The notes below the pieces were generated by a model. It worked only from the letters and a program-made list of their open reading frames with translations, ran no database searches and was not told where the DNA came from. From positions 1 to 57,029 of the forward strand of contig CADCCO010000023.1 of assembly GCA_902799965.1 (NCBI GenBank): 57,029 nt of DNA, written 5' to 3'. Origin of the DNA: an uncultured Spirochaetaceae bacterium. GTDB taxonomy: Bacteria > Spirochaetota > Spirochaetia > Treponematales > Treponemataceae. Position 1 is the first letter of the stretch. Each line of letters begins with the position of its first letter. Shown here one piece after another: positions 1 to 7,978 of the stretch. Both the position numbers and the translations under genes were made by a program.

Positions 1-1442
1 TTGTTCTCAAAGTGGGCCAAAAGCGCGCCCAGCGTTTTGGGGGTCAGGCGCTTTCCGTAAATCAAGCTTGACGGGCGCTCGCCGGCAAAGAACTTGTTGG
101 GGTTCTCGTTGTCCTTTCCGCAGGCAAAGGCGATGATTTGCGCTGTTACGTTGGCGCAAAGCTTTTGCTGGCTTGTCGAACCTTGGATGTCAACGTCGTT
201 CTCGGCCTGGTTTTCCTTAAAGGCGATGAACTGCAAGGGGATTACGTTCGTTCCCTGGTGCAAAAGCTGGTAGAAGGAGTGCTGTCCGTTTGTGCCCGGC
301 TCGCCAAAAATCACGGGGCCGGTGACGTAGTCGATTTTCTTTCCGTCGCGGTTAACGCTCTTTCCGTTTGACTCCATGTCAAGCTGCTGCAAGTGCGCGG
401 GGAAGCGGCTGAGGCCCTGAGAGTAGGGAAGAATCGCGGTTGAAGGATATTCCTGAACGTTCCTTTCGTAAAGGCCGATGAGCGCGTCGAGCATGGCAGG
501 GTTCTTTCTGATGTCTTTTTCCGTCGCAGTCTTGTCCGCGGCGGCCGCGCCTTCCAAGAAGCAGGCAAAGACTTCCGGTCCAAAGGCGAGCGACAAAACC
601 GCTCCGCCCACGCCTGATGTTGACGAGTAGCGGCCTCCGATGTAGTCGTCCATGTAAAAGGCTTCCATGTAATCGGGGTTGTGGGCAAGCGGGCTTGTCT
701 CGCTTGTGACGGCGATCATGTGCTTTGAAACGTCAAGGCCGGCCTTTTTGAGCGCGTCCTTTACGAACGATTCGTTTGTCAAAGTTTCGAGCGTCGTTCC
801 GCTCTTTGAAACCAAAATGAAAATCGTCTTTGAAACGTCGATGCTTTTAAGAACGCTTGTCGCGTCGTCGGGGTCAACGTTTGAGATGAACTTGGCTTCC
901 ATCTTGAACTTGTCGTTGGCCTTGGCCCAGTTTTCCAAAGCCAAGTACATGGCGCGCGGGCCCAAGTCCGAGCCGCCGATTCCAATCTGGCAAACGGTGG
1001 TGAACTTTTCGCCCTTTTCGTTCACGATTTTTCCTGAGTGAACCTTGTCGGCAAAGTCCGCGATTCGCTTTTGCTCGTTGATGTAAAATTCGCGCTTGTT
1101 TTTTCCGTCGGCCATAACGTCCTTGCCAAGCTGGCCGCGCGTGAGCTGGTGCAATACCATGCGCTTTTCGCCAGTGTTCACTACCTCGCCGTTGTAGAGG
1201 GCCTCAAACTTTTCGCAAAGCTGGGCTTCCTTGGCCAAGTCCGCCAAAACGTCCAAAACTTTTTGGTCAACCTGCTTGGCCGCGTAGTTGTATGTAAGGC
1301 CTTCCGCCATAGGAACGGAATATTCCTTTACGCGCTTGGCTCCATCCGCTCCGCCCAAAACGCTTTTGAGCGAAACCGCGTTCTTCAATGAAAGAAGCTT
1401 TTTAAAGCTTGAAAGTGTGTCAAGATTTTCCCAAGAAATCAT
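1..1442 (-). CDS. pgi: Glucose-6-phosphate isomerase (3' end cut by window)
   Basis: Interconverts glucose-6-phosphate and fructose-6-phosphate in the cytoplasm. The minus-strand frame starts MISWENLDTLSSF and stays open to base 1, giving about 480 codons; the family is usually somewhat over 500, so only the C-terminus is missing. Recognisable are the GIGGSDLGPRA sugar-phosphate loop, VSKSGTTLET and the GQHSFYQLLHQG signature. The ATG at 1442 is preceded by a GAGG ribosome site. Its promoter is interleaved with that of the divergent GGDEF-EAL gene. Nothing looks damaged. The identification is secure from motifs. Confidence 0.96.
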   Translation of the reverse strand, partial: MISWENLDTLSSFKKLLSLKNAVSLKSVLGGADGAKRVKEYSVPMAEGLTYNYAAKQVDQKVLDVLADLAKEAQLCEKFEALYNGEVVNTGEKRMVLHQLTRGQLGKDVMADGKNKREFYINEQKRIADFADKVHSGKIVNEKGEKFTTVCQIGIGGSDLGPRAMYLALENWAKANDKFKMEAKFISNVDPDDATSVLKSIDVSKTIFILVSKSGTTLETLTNESFVKDALKKAGLDVSKHMIAVTSETSPLAHNPDYMEAFYMDDYIGGRYSSTSGVGGAVLSLAFGPEVFACFLEGAAAADKTATEKDIRKNPAMLDALIGLYERNVQEYPSTAILPYSQGLSRFPAHLQQLDMESNGKSVNRDGKKIDYVTGPVIFGEPGTNGQHSFYQLLHQGTNVIPLQFIAFKENQAENDVDIQGSTSQQKLCANVTAQIIAFACGKDNENPNKFFAGERPSSLIYGKRLTPKTLGALLAHFEN

Positions 1443-1477
1443 ATCTGCCTCGATATATATAGAATTTAATGTTGGTT

Positions 1478-1506
1478 ATACTAGCGCATTTCTTGCTTTT
1501 TTGCAA
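1478..1506 (-). promoter_or_regulatory. pgi promoter
   Basis: Read on the minus strand: -35 TTGCAA (1501-1506), 17-bp spacer ending in GCGC, -10 TAGTAT (1478-1483). The leader to the ATG at 1442 is about 30 nt and contains a GAGG ribosome site. The spacer overlaps the divergent promoter at 1493-1521. Confidence 0.6.
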
Positions 1507-1521
1507 TAATTGGGGTATAAT
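1493..1521 (+). promoter_or_regulatory. Promoter of the GGDEF-EAL gene
   Basis: TTGCTT (1493-1498), 17-bp spacer, perfect TATAAT (1516-1521). The predicted transcript start near 1528 falls at the AAGGAG ribosome site (1529-1534), so the leader is only about 16 nt. Confidence 0.65.
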
Positions 1522-1543
1522 ATTCGCGAAGGAGTTTTGTTTG

Positions 1544-3277
1544 ATGAAAAAGAAGCCTTTTGGACAAGACAGCGACAACGACCTTAACGAAACGATAAAA
1601 AAGCTGTCCCGCAAAAAGGACGCGCCAAAATTTGTTTTCGTGATAATTTTTGTCTTGTACATAGTGACTTCAATCGCGCTAAGGAAAGTCGCCGGCGACG
1701 CTTCAATGATTAGAGTCCTTGACGGCCGCGTTCCGGTTCAATCCTTTGCGGGAGTTTTTTCTTCAATCTCCAACGTTTGCTTGATTTTGCTGGCGGTGCT
1801 TTTTGGACGCGTGGGATTCATTGTTTCAATCGCGTGCCTTTTGCTCCAGTTTCCGATGCTTGCCGCGGGACTGATATTGGGCCGCAATTACACAACCATT
1901 CCCGGCGCGTTTTCAAACCTTTTGGCCATCGTGGCCGTCATCGTTGTCTACATAAACCACTCAAGGGTTCACAAGTACCAGCGGAAAATTTTGGCGCAAG
2001 CGACCACCGACCCCCTTACAGGCCTTCCCAACCGCTTCGCCTGCGCGGAGCTTGTGGACGAATATGTCGCCATGAACGTGGGCTTCGCGCTTGTTTCCAT
2101 AGACATAAACAACTTTAAAAGCATAAACGAATCGATGGGACACGAAACCGGCGACAAGGCTCTCGTCCAAATCGCCGCCCGCTGGAAGGCTTTGGCCGAT
2201 TCGCGCTCTACGGGGACGTTGGATTTTGTGGCGCGCGTTGGCGGCGACGAGTACGCCATAATCACGCGCGGCTTCGCCTCCGACGAAGACATTGAAAAAA
2301 CGATAAGCGCCTACGAGGCGGAGCTTGAGAAAAAAATAACGATTGACAACTGCGACTATTTTCTTGCCGCGCGATTCGGCTACGCGCGCTATCCCAGGGA
2401 CGCTTGGTCAAGCGCGGAGCTGTTTTCTTGCGCGGACGCGGCGGCGCACGCGGTCAGGACCCGCGCGGGCGGAAACTGCTTCCTAAAATTCACGTCGGAA
2501 CTTTTGCAAATAAAGAAGACGCTTTTGGTGGAACGGAAAATCCGCGCCGCCTTGGAAAAAGACTTGGTTTTCTGCTACTTCCAGCCGCAATATGACATCA
2601 ACAAAAAGCTTCGCGGCTTTGAGGCGCTGGCAAGAATGAGGGACGCGGACGGCTCAATCATAAGCCCGGCGGACTTCATTCCCGTGGCCGAAAAAGTCGG
2701 CTTGATTGACCAAGTTGACGCTCGCGCCTTGAAGAAGGCGGCGGCCTTTATGAAATCGCTTTTGGAGGGCGGCGAAAACGATTTGACGATATGCTTCAAC
2801 ATTTCCGCGCGCCACTTGATGAAGAACAACTTTATCGATGAAGTCAAAGGCATCTTGGAGCAAAGCGGAGTTCCGTCCAAGCATTTTGAGATGGAAATTA
2901 CCGAGTCCGTGATGATTGATTCGGCCGAAAAGGCGCTTGACCGCATAAACCAAATAAAGGCGATGGGAATGCAAGTCGCGATTGACGATTTTGGAACAGG
3001 CTACTCTTCGCTGAGCTACTTGCAGCGCCTGCCCGCCGACTTGCTGAAAATCGACAAGTCTTTCATCGACGTTATGAACACAAGCGACGCTTCTAGAAAA
3101 TATGTCGCCACAATAATTTCAATCGGCCACGTGCTGAACCTAAAGGTCATCTCCGAAGGCGTTGAGGAGCCGGACCAGCTTTCGGCCCTAAAGGAAATCG
3201 GCTGCGACTACATTCAGGGCTACATTTGGGGCCGGCCGATGACGCAAGAGGAAGCGCGAAAGTTGGTTTTGGACTAA
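1544..3277 (+). CDS. Membrane GGDEF-EAL cyclic-di-GMP protein
   Basis: A 577-residue inner-membrane protein. The N-terminus has hydrophobic segments (about residues 20-150). A GGDEF domain follows with GGDEY at about 232-236, then an EAL domain with E-A-L near 360, FNISARH, EITES, DDFGTGYSS near 480 and SEGVEE, so the phosphodiesterase residues appear complete. GGDEY is a tolerated cyclase signature; I see no RxxD inhibitory site just upstream. It could make c-di-GMP, degrade it, or both. The open frame begins at 1469, but ATG 1544 has AAGGAG 9 nt upstream and the promoter's -10 lies before it, so 1544 is the better start. Monocistronic; agcS downstream has its own promoter. Confidence 0.93.
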   Translation: MKKKPFGQDSDNDLNETIKKLSRKKDAPKFVFVIIFVLYIVTSIALRKVAGDASMIRVLDGRVPVQSFAGVFSSISNVCLILLAVLFGRVGFIVSIACLLLQFPMLAAGLILGRNYTTIPGAFSNLLAIVAVIVVYINHSRVHKYQRKILAQATTDPLTGLPNRFACAELVDEYVAMNVGFALVSIDINNFKSINESMGHETGDKALVQIAARWKALADSRSTGTLDFVARVGGDEYAIITRGFASDEDIEKTISAYEAELEKKITIDNCDYFLAARFGYARYPRDAWSSAELFSCADAAAHAVRTRAGGNCFLKFTSELLQIKKTLLVERKIRAALEKDLVFCYFQPQYDINKKLRGFEALARMRDADGSIISPADFIPVAEKVGLIDQVDARALKKAAAFMKSLLEGGENDLTICFNISARHLMKNNFIDEVKGILEQSGVPSKHFEMEITESVMIDSAEKALDRINQIKAMGMQVAIDDFGTGYSSLSYLQRLPADLLKIDKSFIDVMNTSDASRKYVATIISIGHVLNLKVISEGVEEPDQLSALKEIGCDYIQGYIWGRPMTQEEARKLVLD

Positions 3278-3285
3278 TTGCGCTC

Positions 3286-3314
3286 TTGAAAAATTCCTCC
3301 GATTCTGATAAAAT
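3286..3314 (+). promoter_or_regulatory. Promoter of the AGCS symporter gene
   Basis: TTGAAA (3286-3291), 17-bp spacer, TAAAAT (3309-3314). The predicted start near 3321 leaves room for GGAG at 3335-3338 only if translation begins at 3345, which decides against the upstream ATG at 3330. Confidence 0.65.
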
Positions 3315-3344
3315 CGCGTTATATTTCAAATGGACGGAGCGAAT

Positions 3345-4826
3345 ATGTTTGAAAAAATCGATTCAATCTTGAACGCCGTGGACGATTTTGTCTGGGGCTT
3401 GCCGCTGATTATCCTGATTCTAGCAACGGGAATTTTCCTTACGGTGATTTTGCGCGGAGTGCAATTCTCCCAGCTCAAATTTGCCATTTCTTCCATTTTC
3501 AGAAAGTCTGAAAAAGGCGAGGGCGGCGAGCTTTCAAGCTTTAAGGCCTTGTGCACCGCTCTTAGCGCCACAATCGGAACCGGAAACATCGTAGGCGTCG
3601 CGACCGCCATCGGCATCGGAGGACCGGGAGCGCTCTTTTGGATGTGGCTCGCCGCGCTTTTAGGCATGGCCACAAAGTACGCCGAATGCTTGCTCGCCAT
3701 TCACTTCCGCCAAGAAAAGGCCGACGGCCACATTCTGGGCGGACCCTTCTACACTTGCGAAAAAGGCGTTGGCGCCAAGTTCCCGGCCTTGGGAAAATTG
3801 CTCGCCGTTTTGTTCGCCATTTTTGGCACGATGGTCGGCTTGTTCGGAATCGGAACTTTCAGCCAGGTCAACTCAATTACAAGCGCCGTGGAGACTTTCG
3901 CCAAGACCGCTTCGCCCAGCCTTTCAACCGTAACAATCGGCGGAATCGGAACATACAGCCATGTGGTAATCGTGGCCTCAATCATTTTGGCCGTTGTCGC
4001 CGCGTTGGTAATCATCGGCGGCCTTAAGCGCATTTCAAGCGTGGCCGGCGTAATCGTTCCTGTTATGGCTGTCATTTACTTTGTTATGGGCGCCTTTGCC
4101 ATCTTGTGCAACTTTTCAAAATTGTCAGGAGCCATCGAGCAGATTTTTCAGGGAGCCTTTGGATTCAAGGCGGCCGCCGGCGGCGCGGTTGGCGCGATGA
4201 TTGTCGCCATGCAAAAAGGCATCGCTCGCGGAATCTTCTCCAACGAGGCCGGCTTGGGTTCAGCCCCGATCGCCGCTTCAACCGCCAAGGTTGAGCACGC
4301 CGTTCAGCAGGGAATCATTTCGATGACAGGAACTTTCTTTGACACAATCGTAATTTGCTCTATCACAGGCTTGGTAATCGTAATGAGCGGCTCTTGGTCT
4401 CCCGAATTGGGCTACAAGGGATTCGCGATTACAAACGCGGCTTTCCAAATGCTTTTGCCCGTCGTTCCCAAAGTGGTGATTTCATTCCTCTTGATGGTAT
4501 GTTTGGTCTTGTTCGCCTTTACCACAATCTTGGGCTGGGACTTCTACTCAGAGCGCTGCATTGAATACCTTTCAAACGGCAACATGACTCCGGTAAAAGT
4601 TTACCGCTGGCTTTACATCGCCGCAGTTTTCATCGGACCTTACATGACTGTAAGCGCGGTTTGGACAATCGCCGACATCTTTAACGGCTTGATGGCGTTG
4701 CCGAACATCATCTCGCTTTTGATTTTGTCTGGAACGGTTGTAAAGCTTACCAACGACTTCTTTAGCGGAAACAAGCTTTACAGAATCGGCTACGACTTTG
4801 CCAACAATCCTGTTACTGCGGAATAA
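3345..4826 (+). CDS. Sodium:amino-acid (alanine/glycine) symporter, AGCS family
   Basis: About 493 residues. A polytopic inner-membrane transporter that in this family couples Na+ entry to uptake of alanine, glycine or similar amino acids. The family features are clear: an N-terminal DDFVWGLPLI segment, TALSATIGTGNIVGVATAI, GPGALFWMWLAALLGMATKYAE, and GIFSNEAGLGSAPIAAS. Many hydrophobic segments run to the C-terminus. Start 3345 is chosen over 3330 because the GGAG ribosome site sits between the two ATGs. It is followed 13 nt later by a small membrane protein, probably co-transcribed, and then by a terminator. Substrate cannot be fixed from sequence. Confidence 0.93.
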   Translation: MFEKIDSILNAVDDFVWGLPLIILILATGIFLTVILRGVQFSQLKFAISSIFRKSEKGEGGELSSFKALCTALSATIGTGNIVGVATAIGIGGPGALFWMWLAALLGMATKYAECLLAIHFRQEKADGHILGGPFYTCEKGVGAKFPALGKLLAVLFAIFGTMVGLFGIGTFSQVNSITSAVETFAKTASPSLSTVTIGGIGTYSHVVIVASIILAVVAALVIIGGLKRISSVAGVIVPVMAVIYFVMGAFAILCNFSKLSGAIEQIFQGAFGFKAAAGGAVGAMIVAMQKGIARGIFSNEAGLGSAPIAASTAKVEHAVQQGIISMTGTFFDTIVICSITGLVIVMSGSWSPELGYKGFAITNAAFQMLLPVVPKVVISFLLMVCLVLFAFTTILGWDFYSERCIEYLSNGNMTPVKVYRWLYIAAVFIGPYMTVSAVWTIADIFNGLMALPNIISLLILSGTVVKLTNDFFSGNKLYRIGYDFANNPVTAE

Positions 4827-4839
4827 TTAGGAGAACGAT

Positions 4840-5064
4840 ATGATTGCTTTGATTTTGGGAATTCTTTTCATCGCCTTTACTGTTTTTAGCGTTTTGCCTT
4901 CAATGCCCTTGCAGTGGGGCGACGACGTTATTTTCTTCCTTAAGGGCTTTTTGCCTTGCTTTAGCGCCTTCATCGGCCTTATCGCGATTTTGATTGGCTT
5001 TGCCGACATCAAGGACAAGAGCGAGGCCAAGAAGGAAGAGCAGGAAGCTGCCAAGAACAACTAA
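4840..5064 (+). CDS. Small two-helix membrane protein, unknown function
   Basis: 74 residues. The N-terminal half is hydrophobic (about residues 1-20), then an SMPLQWGDDVIFF stretch, a second membrane segment (about 31-53), and a highly charged lysine/glutamate tail ending KEEQEAAKNN. ATG 4840 has AGGAG 5 bases upstream. It sits directly behind the AGCS symporter and before the shared terminator, so it may be a small accessory of that transporter, but this is position only. I do not recognise the family. Confidence 0.75.
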   Translation: MIALILGILFIAFTVFSVLPSMPLQWGDDVIFFLKGFLPCFSAFIGLIAILIGFADIKDKSEAKKEEQEAAKNN

Positions 5065-5081
5065 GCGCTGGTTTTGCGCAA

Positions 5082-5116
5082 AAAAAAAACGCGGCCTTGA
5101 GCCGCGCTTTTTTTTT
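5082..5116. terminator. Bidirectional intrinsic terminator
   Basis: CGCGGC (5090-5095), loop CTTGA, GCCGCG (5101-5106), with an A-tract on the left and T9 at 5108-5116. It ends the symporter operon on plus and the STAS-kinase operon on minus. Confidence 0.9.
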
Positions 5117-5126
5117 ATCTATAATG

Positions 5127-6320
5127 TCAGATGCCAGCCAACTTGAGTTCTTTGGTTTGCGGGACGGCCGCTTCTAGGAAAGCCTTGCTTGAGGCGATTT
5201 GCTTTTCGCCTTCGTCCGTTCCCTTGTAAGACTTGATGGCCTTGGCCATAAGGCGAAGCTCGCCCACAATCGCGGCGCGCGTTTCGATTTCTTTAAGCTT
5301 GGCTTGGTCAGTCGTTCCAAAGTAGTATTCCAAAGTCTTGTCCCAAAAGCGCTTGCCCTGCTCGGCGCTGATGCCCAAGAAGGCTTGGTTGTTTCCGGGC
5401 AAGGCCTTTTCGCGTCCGACGTAGGCGTTGTAAAGGCTTCCAAAGTCAAAGACCGGGTCGCCCAAGCAAAGGGTGTCCATGTCGATAAGCATAAGCTCGC
5501 CCGTGCTGTGCAAGAACATTTGGTTCTTGATGTGGTAGTCGCCGTGGTTGATGTGGTAGTTTTCGGGAATGGCCTTTACAAGCTCGCAAAGCTTTTGGTA
5601 AACCGCCGGCTCAAGGCTGCCTTGCAAGCGCTCGGCTCTCTTTAGGTAGTCGGCCTTTGCGTCCACCATCTCGCCGGGCTTTAGCTCTACCGAGTGAATC
5701 TTTTTAAGAAGGCCTACTGAAGCCTTGGCGAACTCGTCGATTTTTTCAGGCTCTTTCTTGATTCTTTTGTAAATCGCGTCGGCTTCCAGCATCTCGAACA
5801 TTGACGCGAATTTTCCGTCAACCTTAACGATGTCGAACGAAATGCTTGTGGGAATGCCGTTTACAAAAGCCTTGCGGGCAAGCTCGCGCTCGTTCTTGAT
5901 TTCGTCAAGCGCGTCGGGGTTTTTGTAAACCTTTACGATTGTGTCGGGCGTGACGCGGTAAACGATTCCGTTCTTTCCTTCGCCGATGATTTCGCAGCCT
6001 TCGATTGAAACGGTCTTGTAGCCCTTTTGAATTTCCATCATTTGGGTGAAGCCCGTCATTTCAAAAATCTCGTAGACTTCGCTTTTTGCGTTGATTGCCT
6101 TAAAGTCCTTGTAAAGCTTTTTAAAAGTAAGAATCACGCGCAAGCCGGCGCTTGAAATGTAATCCAGCTTTTCCAAGTCAAAGACAAAGAATTTTATGTC
6201 CTTGCCAGCCGCGGCGGCTTTTACGGCCTCTTCCGTTTGCGCGGCGTTGCTTGTGTCCAAGCGTCCGATCAAGGTTACGGTGAAAGTTCCATCCTCAAAT
6301 TTTGTCTCGATGTTTTCCAT
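5127..6320 (-). CDS. STAS domain fused to an aminoglycoside-phosphotransferase-like kinase
   Basis: 397 residues, two domains. Residues 1-95 are a STAS anti-sigma-antagonist-like fold with DYISSAGLRVI at 53-63; Ser56/Ser57 lie where this family carries its phospho-acceptor. Residues 105-397 look like an APH/choline-kinase fold: glycine-rich EGKNGIVYRV (114-123), Lys130, catalytic HGDYHIKN (259-266) and metal-binding IDMD (279-282), close to the family I remember as TIGR02172. The ATG is preceded by AAGGAG, and the gene lies three bases after the SpoIIE-HD fusion, so they are one operon. A kinase and its potential STAS substrate in one chain is unusual. The true substrate is unknown; a small-molecule kinase with a STAS targeting domain is the alternative. 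Confidence 0.88.
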   Translation of the reverse strand: MENIETKFEDGTFTVTLIGRLDTSNAAQTEEAVKAAAAGKDIKFFVFDLEKLDYISSAGLRVILTFKKLYKDFKAINAKSEVYEIFEMTGFTQMMEIQKGYKTVSIEGCEIIGEGKNGIVYRVTPDTIVKVYKNPDALDEIKNERELARKAFVNGIPTSISFDIVKVDGKFASMFEMLEADAIYKRIKKEPEKIDEFAKASVGLLKKIHSVELKPGEMVDAKADYLKRAERLQGSLEPAVYQKLCELVKAIPENYHINHGDYHIKNQMFLHSTGELMLIDMDTLCLGDPVFDFGSLYNAYVGREKALPGNNQAFLGISAEQGKRFWDKTLEYYFGTTDQAKLKEIETRAAIVGELRLMAKAIKSYKGTDEGEKQIASSKAFLEAAVPQTKELKLAGI

Positions 6321-6323
6321 ATA

Positions 6324-7682
6324 TTACTCTCCTTGAAATGTCCAATTGCTTCCGAAAACTTCGGCGCAAATGTTGTTGTATTCTTTGTATTCGGGCGTGT
6401 CCTTGAATTCGCCCAAACATTCGATTATGCTTTTGTAAAGCCAGGCGTGTTGCGCGGGGTCCTTTTGGTTGAACACTTGCCACACGCCGCTTCCTTTTTT
6501 GCGCCAGTCGTCGTAGAGCGAGCGCAAGTTTGAAAGCTTGTCCGAAAGCCACATCGCCTTTACGCCAAAATCGCTTGTGGCGCGCAAGTCTTTGATTGAC
6601 TCTTCCTTGCGGGCTTTCCAAGACGCTTCAGCCGTAAGCTGGCGCATTTTGTCTTCGGTCTCCGCCATCACAAGCTCGGCCACGCGCTCGCCGAATTTTT
6701 TTACAAGCTGTTCGCGCGTAACGCCAGCGTCTTCGACTGTGTCGTGCAAAAGCGCGGCCGCCATCGCTTCGCGCTCGGTTGTAAGGCGCGAGCAAATCGC
6801 CGCCACTTCGATTGGGTGCAAGATGTATGGAACGCCGTTGGACTTGCGCTTGGCGTCGCGGTGGGCCTTGAGCGCGAACTCAACGGCTTGCTCGACAACG
6901 TCGTTGTATTCGATTTGTCCCTGCATTGAGCGGAAGTTGAATTTAAAGCTCAAGAGCGCGATGTCGTCTTCGTGGGCCGCGTTCGCGCGAAAGTTTTTTA
7001 TCGCTTCAAGAACGCCTTCGCAAATCGCCTTGCAGCCCTTGCCCTTGAATTTTTTCGCGGCTTCCAAGAGGCGTTCCTCTCCAAAGGTTTCGGCCTTTTC
7101 GTTTTGAAAGTTTGTCGCGCCGTCGGTCCACAAAAATATTTCGTCGTCGTTGGAAAGAACCGTTTGGCTTTCCTTGTATTCAAGGCCGGGAAGAGCGCCG
7201 AGCAAAAAGTTTTTTTCGCCGTCCAAGCGCTTTTCGCCGTCGTAGGCCGTAAGCATAAGCGGCTTTCCAAAGCCCGCGCCCGCGTAAGTGAGGACGCCCT
7301 TTTTCAAGTCCGCGATTCCGAGCCAGGCCGAAAGAAACATTCCGGCTTCATTTCCTTCCGCAAGCGAATCGTTGGCTTTTGTCAAAACTTCGGCGGGCGA
7401 AAGGCCGGTTTCTATCAGGCTTTTTAGCAAGGTCTTGGCGCGCATTCCAAAAAGCGCGCTAGGAATTCCCTTGTCGGAAACGTCCGCAATTAAGAGCGCC
7501 AAGCGTTCTTCTCCCGCAAAATAAAAGTCGTAAAAGTCGCCGCCTACTTCGTCAGCGGGAACGGCCTTTGCGTAAATGTCAAATTCGCCGCGTCCGGGAT
7601 AGGCCGGAAAAACCTGCGGCATAGACGACATTTGAATTTCTTTGGCTAGGAGCAAATCCTTTTCTGTTTGTGTCGTGTCCAT
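6324..7682 (-). CDS. SpoIIE/RsbU-type phosphatase fused to a RelA/SpoT-like HD hydrolase domain
   Basis: 452 residues. Residues 10-250 form a PPM/SpoIIE serine phosphatase: DEVGGDFYDF (44-53), IADVSDKG (65-72), WTDGA (185-189) and EDDIALL (238-244) supply the metal-binding aspartates. Residues 258-430 match the (p)ppGpp-hydrolase type of HD domain: YILHPIEVA with His289, LLHDTVEDAG with His313-Asp314 and the Glu317-Asp318 pair, and LSDKLSNLRSL with Asp381. All expected metal ligands are present, so both halves may be active. No sensor or membrane domain precedes them. First gene of the operon with the STAS-kinase fusion, whose STAS domain is the natural candidate substrate. The -10 box ends six bases before the ATG, so the mRNA is probably leaderless. 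Confidence 0.9.
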   Translation of the reverse strand: MDTTQTEKDLLLAKEIQMSSMPQVFPAYPGRGEFDIYAKAVPADEVGGDFYDFYFAGEERLALLIADVSDKGIPSALFGMRAKTLLKSLIETGLSPAEVLTKANDSLAEGNEAGMFLSAWLGIADLKKGVLTYAGAGFGKPLMLTAYDGEKRLDGEKNFLLGALPGLEYKESQTVLSNDDEIFLWTDGATNFQNEKAETFGEERLLEAAKKFKGKGCKAICEGVLEAIKNFRANAAHEDDIALLSFKFNFRSMQGQIEYNDVVEQAVEFALKAHRDAKRKSNGVPYILHPIEVAAICSRLTTEREAMAAALLHDTVEDAGVTREQLVKKFGERVAELVMAETEDKMRQLTAEASWKARKEESIKDLRATSDFGVKAMWLSDKLSNLRSLYDDWRKKGSGVWQVFNQKDPAQHAWLYKSIIECLGEFKDTPEYKEYNNICAEVFGSNWTFQGE

Positions 7683-7688
7683 TTGTAT

Positions 7689-7717
7689 ATTATAATCAAC
7701 TTTGCGTCATTCCGCAA
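7689..7717 (-). promoter_or_regulatory. Promoter of the SpoIIE-HD / STAS-kinase operon
   Basis: Minus strand: TTGCGG (7712-7717), 17-bp spacer, TATAAT (7689-7694), then six bases to the ATG at 7682. Transcription is predicted to start at or next to the A of the start codon; there is no room for a ribosome site. Confidence 0.7.
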
Positions 7718-7770
7718 GAGCGTTTTAATTGCTTTCCCTTATGCGCTTGCGGTTGGCCGATGCAATAGCC

Positions 7771-7799
7771 TTGCCTTTTTTTAAAACGCGTTATATAAT
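7771..7799 (+). promoter_or_regulatory. Promoter of the giant lipoprotein gene
   Basis: TTGCCT (7771-7776), 17-bp spacer, TATAAT (7794-7799). It would give an mRNA with a leader of about 170 nt, the longest in the window. Confidence 0.6.
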
Positions 7800-7805
7800 A
7801 TGAAG

Positions 7806-7978
7806 ATTATTATGCCCTTGTTGCGGCCTGTTGGGAAGGCGGGGGCGGGAAAAAGTATGCGAAAAACGAAAAGCGATTTTACTTTACAGATGACTGGGGG
7901 GGGCGTTCGCGCGGCGCGGCCGGGAAACGCCGCAAGACCTTAACTGGTTTTCAGAGATGTTCTCTTGCGGGGGCTTTT
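7806..7978 (+). promoter_or_regulatory. Long structured 5' leader of the giant lipoprotein gene
   Basis: G-rich leader. GGCGTT (7902-7907) can pair with AACGCC (7926-7931). CCGCAAG (7930-7936) can instead pair with CTTGCGG (7964-7970), which abuts the GGGGG ribosome site before ATG 7979. The two stems share bases 7930-7931, so they compete at their junction. This could be a translational switch; it matches no riboswitch class I recognise. Confidence 0.4.

Noticed and set aside
3330..3344. ATG 3330 as start of the symporter
   Set aside because: It lies about nine bases after the predicted transcript start and before the ribosome site, which serves ATG 3345.
7806..7978. Known c-di-GMP (GEMM) riboswitch in the leader
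   Set aside because: The conserved GEMM core bases are not visible; only generic competing stems are.
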